From Protoeuglena noctilucae (taxonomy: Eukaryota; Chlorophyta; Pedinophyceae; Marsupiomonadales; Marsupiomonadaceae), in contig OY253671.1 in NCBI GenBank assembly GCA_958009085.1, positions 682,001 through 746,000 of the forward strand: a stretch of DNA of 64,000 nucleotides. Reading direction: 5' to 3'. Made by a program: the position numbers and the translations under genes. This document shows, piece after piece, positions 22,536 to 34,500 of the stretch. The notes beneath the pieces were generated by a model. That model searched no databases. It saw only the letters and a program-made list of their open reading frames with translations, and had not been told where the DNA came from. Within the stretch, counting starts at the first letter, position 1; each line of letters begins with the position of its first letter.

Positions 22536-24975
22536 ATGCCGCAGGCTGCCGGAGGGGCGGTTCCCGCGGAGGCGGCGCTCTCGGACGGGTTGTCGGGCGT
22601 TGCGGTGAGCGAAGAGAAGAAGGTGGGTCCAGTCGCAGGGCGTGTTGCGCCGCGCGCCTTCGCCGGCGACTCCAACGGCCGCGCTCCTGTGGATCGTCAC
22701 GCTGCCTCGTGCTCCTCGCGTCCTTGCTGGCACTCTGCGGAGCTCCTTCGCCGATGGCCAGGCTCCGGCTGCGTGCAGGGCAAGCCCAGGGCAGAGAAGA
22801 AGCCTAAGGAGGCGAAGGAGAAGCCCGCGGCGTCGGAGAAGGACAAGGTGAAGGCGTGCATGGTCCTCACCGGCGCCGGCCTCGCGCTGCGCCGCGTTTA
22901 TGGCCGTGCTGTGAGGAGGTCCCCCGATCCGTGCCAAGCAGAAGAAGACCACCAAGCTGGGCCTCGTCGCCAAGAAGAACGAGGACTTCGGCGAGTGGTA
23001 CGCGCAAGTGTGCACGGAGGCGGAGCTCATCTCGTACTACAATGTCTCGGGGTGCTACATCCTCCGGCCCTGGGCGTACCGCATGTGGGAGGAGTGCCAG
23101 AGGCGAGGGCGGGCGGGCGAGGCGGTGCCGAGAAGCTTGCGGAACTCACGCGCTTGCAGCAGGGCAAGATAGTAGCTACCCTGCCATGGCAGCATTCTCG
23201 GCAGCTCATGCGCGCCTGGCCGGGCTCCGTGCAGGTGGTTTGATGCGGAGATCAAGAAGCTGGGGGTGGACAACGCCTACTTCCCGCTGTTCGTGACGCC
23301 CGACGCGCTGGAGCGGGAGAAGGACCACGTGGAGGGCTTTGCGGCCGAGGTGGCATGGGTGACGAGGTCGGGCAAGACGGGTGCGTGCGAGGGCCGGCGG
23401 CACCCGGGTCTACCGGCGATCGGCGCCGGAGCTGCTGCAGCACGCACGGGGCGAGGCGGGAGAACAGCTGGCGACGCTGCTGCGCGCAGACCTCGAGGTG
23501 CCCCTGGCCATCCGCCCCACCTCCGAGACGGTCATGTACCCGTACTTTGCGCAATGGATCCGGTCGCACCGGGACCTGCCCTTGAAGGTCAACCAGTGGA
23601 CGAACGTGGTGCGGTGGGAGTTCAAGCACCCCACGCCCTTCATCCGCACCCGGGAGTTCCTCTGGCAGGAGGGCCACACGGCGTTCGCCACCAAGGCAGA
23701 GGCGGACGAGGAGGTCATGGCCATCCTCAACCTCTATCGCCAGGTCTACGAGGACATGCTCGCCGTCCCGGTCATGTGAGGGCACTGCTGCCACGCTCGC
23801 AGGCCGTTGCATGGCATAGGGACCGCACGGCCCACGCGGTTGGTGCGCTCGATCAAGGGATGGGCTCCACCTCCCTCTCGCTCCGCAGCATGGGTCGCAA
23901 GTCCGAGAACGAGAAGTTCGCCGGCGGCCTGTACACGACGACGGTGGAGGCCTTCATCCCAGCGACGGGCCGCGGCATCCAGGGCGCGACCTCGCACTGC
24001 CTCGGCCAGAACTTCGCCAAAATGTTTGGGCACGAGTTCCTCGACGACGACGGCAACAAGCAGATCCCCTGGCAGAACTCATGGGGCTTCACGACCCGCA
24101 CCCTGGGTGTCATGATCATGGTGCACGGGGACGACAAGGGCCTGGTGCTGCCCCCGCGCGTCGCGCCGCGGCAGGCGGTGGTCATCCCCATCCCGAACAA
24201 GAGCATGTCGGAGGAGGCCACCGCCACCATGTTCGCCAAGGTGGGGCCGAGGGCCGCCCGGGGCGTGCGCAGTGTGTGCGGTTGCGTGGTGCATGATGAG
24301 GGTGAGATCCGCGTCTCCTTCCGCCGCAGGTCCGGGAGATCGAGGCCATGCTGGCGCAGGAGGGCTTGCGGAGCACGTCGGACTGCCGCACCAACTACAC
24401 GCCGGGCTGGAAGTACAACCACTGGGAGGTCAAGGGCGTGCCGCTGCGGGTCGAGCTGGGCCCGAGGGACCTGGAGAACGGGACGGTAGTGTTCGTCCGG
24501 CGGGACACGGGGGCCAAGGAAGTCTCGACGTGGGCCGACCTGCCGCGCCGCACCAAGGAGCTGCTGGACACCATGCAGGCGGAGATGTACGCCAAGGTGC
24601 GGGCGCTTCGCCTTGCTGCACGCGACGCGGCCGTTTCGGCGCGCGGCAGCGCGGGGGTCGCACGGGGGGGTGGACGAACGCCGCGCCGGTCGGCCCGTGC
24701 CGCAGGCGAAGCAGGAGTTCGACGGCAGCCTCGAGAGGTGCACGACCTGGGAGGACGCCATGGCCGCGCTGGGCCGGGGCCACATGGTGCTGGCTCCCTG
24801 GTGCGAGGAGGTGGAGGTGGAGGAGGGCATCCGCAAGCGCTCCACCACGGCCGACGCCATGGGCGCCAAGTCGCTCTGCATCCCCTTCGAGCAGCCCGAG
24901 CTCCCCGCCGGCGCCACGTGCTTCGCTTCCGGCAAGCCCGCCAAGTCCTGGGGGCTCTTCGGCCGGTCCTACTGA
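22536..24975 (+). CDS. Cytosolic prolyl-tRNA synthetase, plant/eukaryote type
   Basis: Class II synthetase charging tRNA-Pro with proline. Eight exons (22536-22622, 22779-22847, 22942-23102, 23235-23380, 23490-23775, 23889-24240, 24330-24596, 24706-24975) sum to 1638 bases, giving 545 residues. A Lys-rich N-terminal extension ([16 protein letters not shown]) precedes the catalytic core. Class II motifs and neighbours read [65 protein letters not shown] and [20 protein letters not shown]. The anticodon-binding and C-terminal zinc-binding-like domains follow, ending with the typical LFGRSY. The sequence is closest, from memory, to plant cytosolic ProRS. Intron 3 has a GC donor. Confidence 0.96.
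23103..23234 (+). other. GC-AG intron (ProRS intron 3)
   Basis: Splits the Arg codon between CQ and [13 protein letters not shown], donor GCGAGG, acceptor CAG, then G. The frame and family sequence require it. Confidence 0.88.
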
Positions 24976-25226
24976 GCCCTACTGAGCCGCCAGATGTCGC
25001 CAGTGCAGCTGCTAGTGCCGAGCGTTTCGGCCGCGAGCGCCCCTCCGGCCGGCTGACCCGCGCTCCCTCCTCTTGTTGAAGGCGTCGGCACGCCCGCCCG
25101 CGAACGGGGTCGATAGCGACGGGAGGGGTCCGTCGCATCTCGGGGGACGAGCACGAGCGCGGTTGACTCGGGCGGCGTCTCGGGGACGTTTCAGGGCGTG
25201 GCCTCGGGGTGCTTGCGGGGACCAGG

Positions 25227-26274
<1,048 letters not shown>

Positions 26275-26583
26275 CGTGGTCACGTCGATCGGCTCCGCGC
26301 CGGTTCGAACTGGCGCTCTCGCTGGCGATTCCAAAGTTCTAGGCAGCACCTCGTGTCCACAGCTGCGCTTGTTCGATGAGCGCTGTGCGCACGATTTAAG
26401 CCCAGGTGGCCTCATGGTGGGCTTCTCGGCCGACACCTTGGCCCGGTCGTCGGGGGTATCCATTCAGATCGGCGTCCATGCAGGGGCTACGACGAGAGCT
26501 TTCACTTATACCGTCCCCTTCGCTGACGCCGACGTGGCGCACAGTCCAGTCAGGGACAGGCACACATGCACGCGCCCACGGCA
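26275..26583. other. Convergent intergenic region
   Basis: About 310 bases between UBC13 (+) and the next minus-strand stop. A T-loop-like ggttcgaac at about 26302 does not belong to a foldable tRNA. Nothing else was recognised. Confidence 0.35.
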
Positions 26584-28119
26584 TCATGGCGTGCTCGCAA
26601 GGGCCGCCTTGACCTGGTGACGGGCCACGGCCAGGGATGACCTGTTCTTCTCAGCTGCCTGCAACAGCGGCTCCGCGTTGATCCCCGGGCCTCTGGGCAG
26701 GCTCCGCACCCGCACCAGCAAGCCCGCGTTCTTCTCGATGTCGTAAGCCAGGCGCGTGTCCACCTGCGTGGCGATGCCGAGCGGCTTGTTTTGTCGCAGG
26801 GCACAATCGGTGCTGCCCAGCGCACCGCGCTCCCGACACAGCTGCGCCCTCACCCGCCGCAGCTCCGCCACCGCCCCCTGCAGCCGCCTCTGGCTGCGCT
26901 TGAAGTCATCCGCGGCGGGTTTGATGCGCAGCAGCAGCTTCTGCACCTCCTTGCCGTGCTGATCCGCCTCCTCCGCCATGACCTCTAAATCCCGCCGAAC
27001 GCTGTTCACCAGTTGCGTCGCCGACCGGAACCGACCCAGGACGCGGGACAGGAGGAACCCACGCGTCACGGGGCTCACGAAGAGCGCCCCGGCAAGCAGG
27101 CAGGGCACTGCAGGGAGACGGGAACGCGGCGGTGTCTGGATGGGGCGACAAGCATGCTTCCTCGCGCAACCAGCCACCCGCCGATCGCGTGCCTGTCAGG
27201 GTTGTGTGCTCCATGCTCCAGTATATGGGCTGCTTCAGGACGTCCACCAACATCTGCTCTCCCATCTGCGCTTGCAAAGGTGTCGGTCCGGTCATGACCC
27301 ATCCTTGCATCCCAGCGCCCCCGTTCACGCCCCGGCGATGGCGATGTCCGCACCTGAGTATGAGCCACTCCGGTGTTCGCCACGCGGCGCGCCCTTTCCC
27401 ACATTTGCTCCGCCTGCGACCCCGCCAGAGCCTGCATCGTCGCCACGCTGGCGTCTGCGGCCTCCTTGACCACCCCGAAGCTGGCCTTGAACGCCGCGAC
27501 GACGACGGCCTCGGCTGCCGCTACGGAAGCTATCACGGCGCTCTCGGCGCGCTCCAGGAGCTTGCCCCCCTCGACCAGCCCCCTTCGAGCCCCTCGCTCC
27601 GTCGTCTCTGCGCAGAAAGCCCAGCGCGCATGCGTCACAGGCGTGAGACTGCGCCGTCGCTGCGCCCATCCAGCTCGCTCGCCGCAGATCCGACGCACCC
27701 ACGGCCGAGCTCGTCGAGGAGCTGAGGTCTTCGCCCAGATTTCCCAGCTTCTCCAACAGCCCGTCCGCCTTTCGTCCCAAGTAGCCAAAGAGCGTGTCCT
27801 CGGGCTGAGGGAGCCGGGGGAGGCCAGATTGGTGTGGATGAGCACAACACAGCCCAGTGGCGATGGACCCACCATCCGCGGCTAAATATACCTCATCATC
27901 CCCATCTGTCGCAGCAGTGCTTTGTGGGCCCGCAGCGGCGACCTCCTCCCCCCCATCAGGAGCGGGAGGAGCGTCCGTAGCGGCGTCACGCTCCTCCCCC
28001 ATCCTCGTCGACACGCAACTGCGGACCGGCCGCCCACGCCACGCGCAGGCCGAGGACTGGTCCGCGCGAGGCATCCAGGGCCGCCCCAGCAGGGCCTCGT
28101 CAGCGTCGGTTTCTGGCAT
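26584..28119 (-). CDS. Unrecognised single-pass membrane protein with coiled coil
   Basis: Exons run from about 28119 down to the stop at 26584. The N-terminal part is acidic and Ala-rich (PAPDGGEEVAAAGPQSTAAT). It is followed by EDTLFGYLGRKADGLLEKLG, and then an Ala/Val-rich helical stretch (IASVAAAEAVVVAAFKASFG) ending AEQMWERARRVANTG. The final exon (below about 27105) has one likely membrane segment (CLLAGALFVSPVTRGFLL). A long charged coiled coil follows (ATQLVNSVRRDLEVMAEEAD, KPAADDFKRSQRRLQGAVAE, LRRVRAQLCRER). I do not recognise the family. The start and the exon joins near 27600 and 27200 are uncertain. Confidence 0.5.
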
Positions 28120-28718
28120 GCAACGAACACTGGTCTTGCCCCGACGCCGCGACGAAGCACTTCGTCGCTGGCGTGCACCATCGATCGCACTAGCTGTTCA
28201 CACATTGCCATCCGCCGCCGTCCCGGACTTATCGACCCAGCGACCGAGCCAGGCCTCGCTGCGCGCAGACAGGTGAGCCGAAGGCGAGGCCAGCGACTCC
28301 TCACACTCCTGAGGGCTCGAGTGCGCCCCGCCTAGCTCGGGGCGCTCGGGCCTCGGCCCTCCTGGCCGGCGCGAACAGGGCGGCCTGCCCCGGGCTAGGA
28401 ATCGCTGATTTCTAGCGTTTCCGGCCCGTGTCCATGTCCCTCGTAGTTTCGTCTGTACCATATGTCTGAAATCAATCGAGCGGATTCCCGGGACCGCGCC
28501 CTATTCACATATCACATTGTGTTGCACATCCTCACGGGCGGAAGGCTTCGCTGCCCCCCCCCCCCCTACGTCTCCAGAGAGACCTCCAGCGTCACGATGA
28601 ACTCGTTGAACGAGGAGCGACAACAGGAGGCGAGTTTCCCGCGCATCGCCGCGGTGCGGACCATGTGAAGTGTGTTTTTCCCTCAATCCCTGCTCGCGCC
28701 CCCTCGCAGCAAGGCTCC
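28120..28718. promoter_or_regulatory. Upstream region between two divergent unrecognised genes
   Basis: About 600 bases with no convincing exon. It contains a run of 13 C at 28554-28566 and the only notably AT-rich short patch nearby (about 28490-28530). Confidence 0.4.
28554..28566. repeat. Run of 13 C
   Basis: Uninterrupted homopolymer in the intergenic stretch; the length is prone to sequencing error. Confidence 0.9.
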
Positions 28719-30040
28719 ATGCGCAGGAAATTGAAGGGGTCCCTGAGCTCCGTTTTCCGGCGCCGAACTCCAGCAGAGGTGCGCAGGAACGGATTGCTCG
28801 TGCCGCTGGATGGCCATCTTCCTGCCCCGGCGTCATTTGCGCCGCCGTCTACTCGCAGGATACTGCTCCTGACGCGGCTGGAGGGAATTTGCACACGGCA
28901 GTGAGCGGTGAGGCCGCTCGAGCGCGAACGTGTTCGGAGCCCTTTCCTCCCATCGCCTGAATTTCGCCCCCGCCATCCGCGCCGCAGCCCCGTCCCCTCG
29001 CTGGACGCGCAACATATGGCGTCGTTCCGAGCCCGTTCCTGCCGTCGAGCACCACGCGGCAGCCCTCGGCCCTCCGAGGCCCGTCCCTGGCCATTCGGAG
29101 CAGGCGCGACTCCTCGACCTGGCTCTCGCGTCCGCCGTGGAGTGAGTCCGCAAAGCAGCAGCCGCCCGCGGAGCCACCCGAACGCGCGCTGCGGGCCGCA
29201 TGCGACGCCCAGTGACCGCCTTGTTCGCAGGGGCACTGGCGGCCCGACGCACCCGGGCCGGAGCGCCTTAGTCCCTTCGCGCAGCATGCGGTGGCCTGAG
29301 GTGAGTCCCAGCCGACGCCTGAGTTGGCTTCCAAAACTGCGCTTCCCTTGCGGTGCTCGACGCGGACGCTCGTTCGCCTCCTCAGGCGCCCCCGCCGCAC
29401 GCGGAGGCGGACCGCAGCTACCATGGCGTGCACACCAGCGCAGGCTCGCCCGTCAAGATAGGCTCCGAGGACGCGGGGAGCCTCAGCACTTCGGCAGGTG
29501 GGCGGTGCGCCTCGCGTTATGCCCCACGGCCTGCCACCCTCGCGGTCAGCCCTGTGGGCATCCAATGCGTGTCCACACCCACACCCGCCTTGACCCCTTG
29601 TGCCCTCAGAGGAGCGCCTGCGCGCCGTGTCCCAGGACGACGACCTGGCCTCCAAGCTGATCGAGCAGGTCGCGCTGCAGGCCGAGAGGGCTATGCACAT
29701 GTCCAAGAGCGCGGCCGTGGCGTCCGGCTACCTCCACGTCGACATCGACCGCGACTTCCAGGATTTCGTCGCGTCGGCGCGCGGCCCCGGCCCCGGCCGC
29801 GGCCAGGCCAAGTTCTCCGACGGCTCGGCCCCGAGCGCCCTCATGTCGCCCGACCCGGCTGCCGCGTATGGCCCGAGGGACCGCGTCGACGACCCCTCGC
29901 TGGTGCACGAGGGGCTGCCCGTGCGTCACGACGGCTGGGGCTATGTCTCGGACCGCGTGGACGACGAGGGGGCTTTCCCGATCGAGGAAGAGGAGGATGA
30001 GGACGAGCACGACACGTCGGTGTTCCACAGGCGCATGTGA
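28719..30040 (+). CDS. Unrecognised acidic-tailed protein
   Basis: The secure part is the 3' half. Exons at about 29230-29300 (SALVPSRSMRWPE), 29386-29497 (PPPHAEADRSYHGVHTSAGS) and about 29610-30040 join in phase. The last exon reads RAVSQDDDLASKLIEQVALQ, MSKSAAVASGYLHVDIDRDF and VRHDGWGYVSDRVDDEGAF. A strongly acidic EEEEDEDEHD run and SVFHRRM follow, with the stop at 30040. A likely first exon begins at ATG 28719 (MRRKLKGSLSSVFRRRTPAE, then a GT donor). A middle exon near 28985-29140 (SEPVPAVEHHAAALGPPRPV) is in phase with the 29230 exon but its start is unresolved. No family was recognised. Confidence 0.45.
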
Positions 30041-31578
30041 TGGGGATCGAGGGAGCCCGACCGTGGCGGCATCGCCTGGAGAGGGGTTGTCATTCAGATA
30101 AGGAGGTCATGCCCCAAGCACACGGGGCGGCAGAGAGTCGACCACAGCTGCGATTGGCATGTCTCGATCGTCGCACAGATGCCCTGCACACCCAGCCGCA
30201 AGGCCCGCACGACATGACGGTGGGGCCGTAAATGCCTGGCCGACCGGCAGCGCCAGGCCTCTCGCATGAGAGCGAATGGGGAGTGGAGTCACTTGGCGCC
30301 TGTTCCGGTGCCTGCCTCTGCGTGACAGAGCAATCCAGGCACTTGAGGGCACCCTCCTAGCAATACTGCTGTCCTGGCGACAGAGCCTCTGCTCGCGACG
30401 TCGCTGGGCATAGATGCAGAGTTCGATGTTCCTATCCGTTGTGCGCAATGCCGACGAGAGGTCTTTGAGAGTCTTCCTCGACGGGTCGTGTGGATAGATT
30501 GGGCTCCTCTCCAACAGCCACTGAGATGCGCCCTTTGCGCCACGCGCCTCTTTCCCAGCGGCAAGGCCGCCCTAGCGGCCATGCCGCCCTAGCAGCGTGC
30601 ATTGTGCAAGTGTGCCTGAGCGTGGGCGTGGCATGCAGCACCCCTAGCTCCAACACACGTCGTGTGTCTAGGCCCTCCGTGGCCCTCTAACGCTGGCCTT
30701 CTATCGCCTTAGAGGCGCACCTAAGTTATGCGCTGACGGGCACACTTGTCCCTCCGTTGCCTTTTTCCTACTTTCTCCGCTGCTCCGGCACACCATGCTA
30801 TCTTTCTCCTACCGCAGCGCAACCTGTGCTGTGCAGTCGCGTTTGCCATGGTCTCTTGAAGAGCCGTTTCCTCTTCCTATGCTGACCCTATCATGCCCCG
30901 AGAGGGGCCATGTCAGTTACAAGCCTAGGCGCGGGGCAGGCCTGGATGCGACCTGAGCCTCCCCGCACGCTGTGCTGCAGGTGACGTGCAAGCGCAGCGA
31001 GTGGCCAAAGTGCAAGTGCTGGGCTTGCGTGTCGCGGCACGGGACCCGAAGGCCGAGACGAAGCAAAGAGCCGGGTACAGGGGCCAGGGATGGAGCCTCG
31101 AGTGCAGGGTGAGAGCAGAGATGTCCATGCATTCCCTGATGCTGACGCTGGCATGCGGACACCCAGGGCACGCGGACAGAGGCATTGTGGCGCTCAACAT
31201 GGCATCGACTCCGCTCTTCGTGCCTGCTGCAGGGGCACTGACGCCCCCCCTGGCCTGAGACGACTCCCCTGTGGCCAACCACTGTTTGTGGCCGGGATGC
31301 GGGGTGCGGTGCGCCCAGCTTCGAGTCCCGGCCAAGCGGGGCTAGGCAGGGGTGCAGGGTTGCGAGGCGGACTCACACAAGCATCGGTGGTCGGGAGCGC
31401 GCAGCCAAGCATCCCGGCACCTTCGCTCCGTCCACCCGCGAGTGTTTATCATGAGCAGAGGGCCAGGGTCAGCCTCGCAGGCGGGGCGGGGCCGGGCCCC
31501 TCGCCGCTCTGTGCGGGGCAGGTGCTGGCGCGCTCTCCGCTCTGGCTGCCCGGTCGGAGGCGCAGGCGAGCCGGGGAC
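30041..31578. other. Long gene-poor stretch upstream of the potassium-channel gene
   Basis: About 1.5 kb with no domain, RNA or repeat that I can support. Frames from 30986 and 31090 open into the channel exon only through base bias. Untranslated leader exons and the channel promoter probably lie here. Confidence 0.4.
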
Positions 31579-34500
31579 ATGCGCCCCGGGCCGCTGGGCG
31601 GGAGCACTGGGGACGGGAGCGCAGGGGGCGAGGGCGCATCGGAGGCGTCGGAGGGTGGAGGGGCCTTTGGTGGTGCCCCGGGCGCACAGGGGGCGCCCGG
31701 GAGGGGCAGCGGTCCAGAGCATCGCAGCGCTGGCCCGGAACAAGCAGGGGCAGGTGTCGGGGGGTCGTCAGGGACCGCGGGGGGTTACGTGAATGGCGCA
31801 GCGGGGGCGGCCGGGTATGCGGCTGCAGTGGAGGAGGGCCCCCAGTACGTGTACGCGGGTTTCCGTGACGGAGACGTGGTGTACCGCCCGCAAGACGAGC
31901 AACTGTGGCAGTGGCTCATCAGCACGTTCCGCATGAGTGCGCTGGCGGCGGGGCGGTACTGGTCAATGCTTCAGCTCGTCGCCTCCGTGGTCTACGTCGT
32001 CCTCTACATCTACAGCACCTACGTGCCCGTGGTGAGAATCCCGCTCTGCGCCTGACCTCGGCAGCGCCTCGCTTCCTTGCCTTGCATGGAGATGCGCACC
32101 CGCGCCTGTGCTCCTGCGTACGACCCTCCCTGCGCGGCTGCCACCCTGGCGTGCACCCTGACTACCTTAGCTCTCTCCTGTACTTCCAGGTGCCGTGGGG
32201 GACCCGCTACGTGGTTGAGTTATGCCTGTGCGGCCTCTTCGCCGTGGACTTCCTCAGCCGCACGCTCGGGGCCAGCTCGCCCTTACGCAAGGCCCTGCAG
32301 CCCGGCAGCATCCTGGAGCTGGTGGTGAGTGCCGAAGCACGAGTACCGTATTGCTGTCCCTACGCACTCTCTGCGCTATTCCAGTGCAGAGGCTGCAGAC
32401 ACCTCTCCAACCGGTGACCCCCAACCCTCACCCGCTTCCCACCTCCCACCCCATGACAGACGTTCCTGCCCCAACTCCTGGACGCCTCGCTCCCTTTACT
32501 CGTCCCCGCGGCCCAGCTGCCCTGGATCACCTCCCTCCGGGTGTCCTGGTTCAAGCTCTTCCGCATCCTCGCCGTCACCCGGCGGGTGCTGCTGGCGGGA
32601 CAGATGCGGGGGCTGCACTTGTCATCATCCACCGAGTTCCTCAACTCAGGTGAGTGGATGAGCAGCTATAGACGTCCCGTCATGTTGTATCATTCATGTG
32701 CTTGTTTCCTTAACTCGCATTGCCTGCAATTTCCGCCAATCCCATCCTTCTCTTGCCACCCTTACCCCCCTCTGCGCCCATCGCTTGCATCTATATCCCC
32801 TTCCTGACACCCGTCACCCTCTCCCAAGCCCCCCACATCCCAGGATTCCTCACTGCGAACACACCACCTACCCACACGCCCTCGCCCCCGCCCCCGCAGT
32901 GTCGGTGGCCCGCGTCTTTACTCTCGTCTCCTCCGTGCTGGCCCTGATCCTGACGTCCTCCTGTGTCATCCAGATCGTCGAGCGCATACCCTGGCACGAC
33001 GCCCTGTACCTCAGCAGCACCACGCTCACCACCGTCGGACTGGGGGACGTTTCGCCTGCGTCCGTGCTGGGCAAGATGGCGGTCATCGTCATCGTGCTCA
33101 TATCCGTCGTCACCATCCCCGTCCAGGCGTCGCAGGTCTACCAATTCCTCCAGGTGCGTGACTCCTGGGTAGGAAGGAGTGCTGTCGTTGGTCGATCCAG
33201 GCAAATGCTGTGAGCAGTGCTCGACTGAGCCAGTTCATGCACATCAGGCCACGTGTGATGCAAGAGCGCGATGAGCGTGATCTCCTATGCGCACGCCGCC
33301 AGCTCCCCTGCACCTCCCCTGCACCTCCTACCCCCGCAGATGCGCCGGCGTCGGTGCGGCAACCTCCCCTCGCCCTTCCAGGCCGTGGTGCTCGTGGCCA
33401 CGCGACTCAGCGACATGCGCGCCTTCGGGGACTTCTTCTCTGAGTTCTGGCACGAGCTGGAGAGCCAGGCGCAGTGGAACACCGCCATGGGAAGGTCCCT
33501 GTGAGTGACAGACGCGTGGGGATGATGCTTGAGAACATGGGGCTGATCGTGCATGCGCGAGACGCAGAGCGGCCCAGGGCGGCACCACAGCGATGCGATG
33601 CAGCCGAATGCGGGCCATGGCATGTCTTGGAGACTCTCTTTGCTTGTGTGTCTCGGTCTACATAACACGCTGCCTACCGAAGTTGCATGCGTCACCCCTA
33701 CCACCCCCCCAGGCCCCTGGGCAAGACCAAGATGGTGTGCTTGACGAACCGCCCGTCGTTCGAGTTCCAAGCCTTCCAAGAGCTCAACTTCCGGCGCCTG
33801 ACGCTCTTGGAAGGGTCGGTGCTGAGCGAGTCGGACCTGGAGGCGGTGGCAGCGCCGAGGTGAGGCGCTGTTGAGACTGCAGTGATGAAGAAGGTTGCTT
33901 GGTTGTTGTTGGGGTGAGGTCGGTGCTGAGTGGGTGTGTGGTTGCTGTGTTGTTGGCGAGCCCAGCAAGAGTGGGCGTGGTGTACTTGGGCTTTCCTCGT
34001 CACAGGCCACTTCATGGCTTCCAATCATTCCATTTCATGCCTCTCACTCATGTTCCGCCTCATCTACAATGCGCACGCAGGGCCAAGGCAGCGCTGCTCA
34101 TTGCGGACCGCTTCTCGCCAAAGCCCGACGAGGAGGACAAGGCCCTCATCTTCCAGGCAAGGTTGCACACAGTAGAGAAGAGGGTGCTCAAGTGTTGTGC
34201 ATTCGGCGCAAAGGTCGCCGCATGGGCGCTGCATCGACCGGCGCATCTCGTGGCCCCATGAAGGGGCGCGACATCCGCCTTTCCCGCCCCGCGTCCCCAG
34301 GTCTGGTCGATGCGGTCCTACACGTCGACGGTGCCGCTGTTCGTGCAAACGCTGAGCAAGGAGGCCATGGTGCAGATCAAGCCCTTCCTCGACCCCGCAA
34401 AGGACATGGTCATCAGCTTAGAGGACGTGCGCTTCTCCCTCCTGGCCATCTCCGTCGTCTGCCCCGGCGCCAGCACTCTCATCGGCAATATCCTGCGCTC

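Noticed and set aside
26290-26320. T-loop-like ggttcgaac suggesting a tRNA
   Set aside because: No acceptor stem, D-arm or anticodon arm can be placed around it. A similar ggttcgagttcc near 14458 fails for the same reason.
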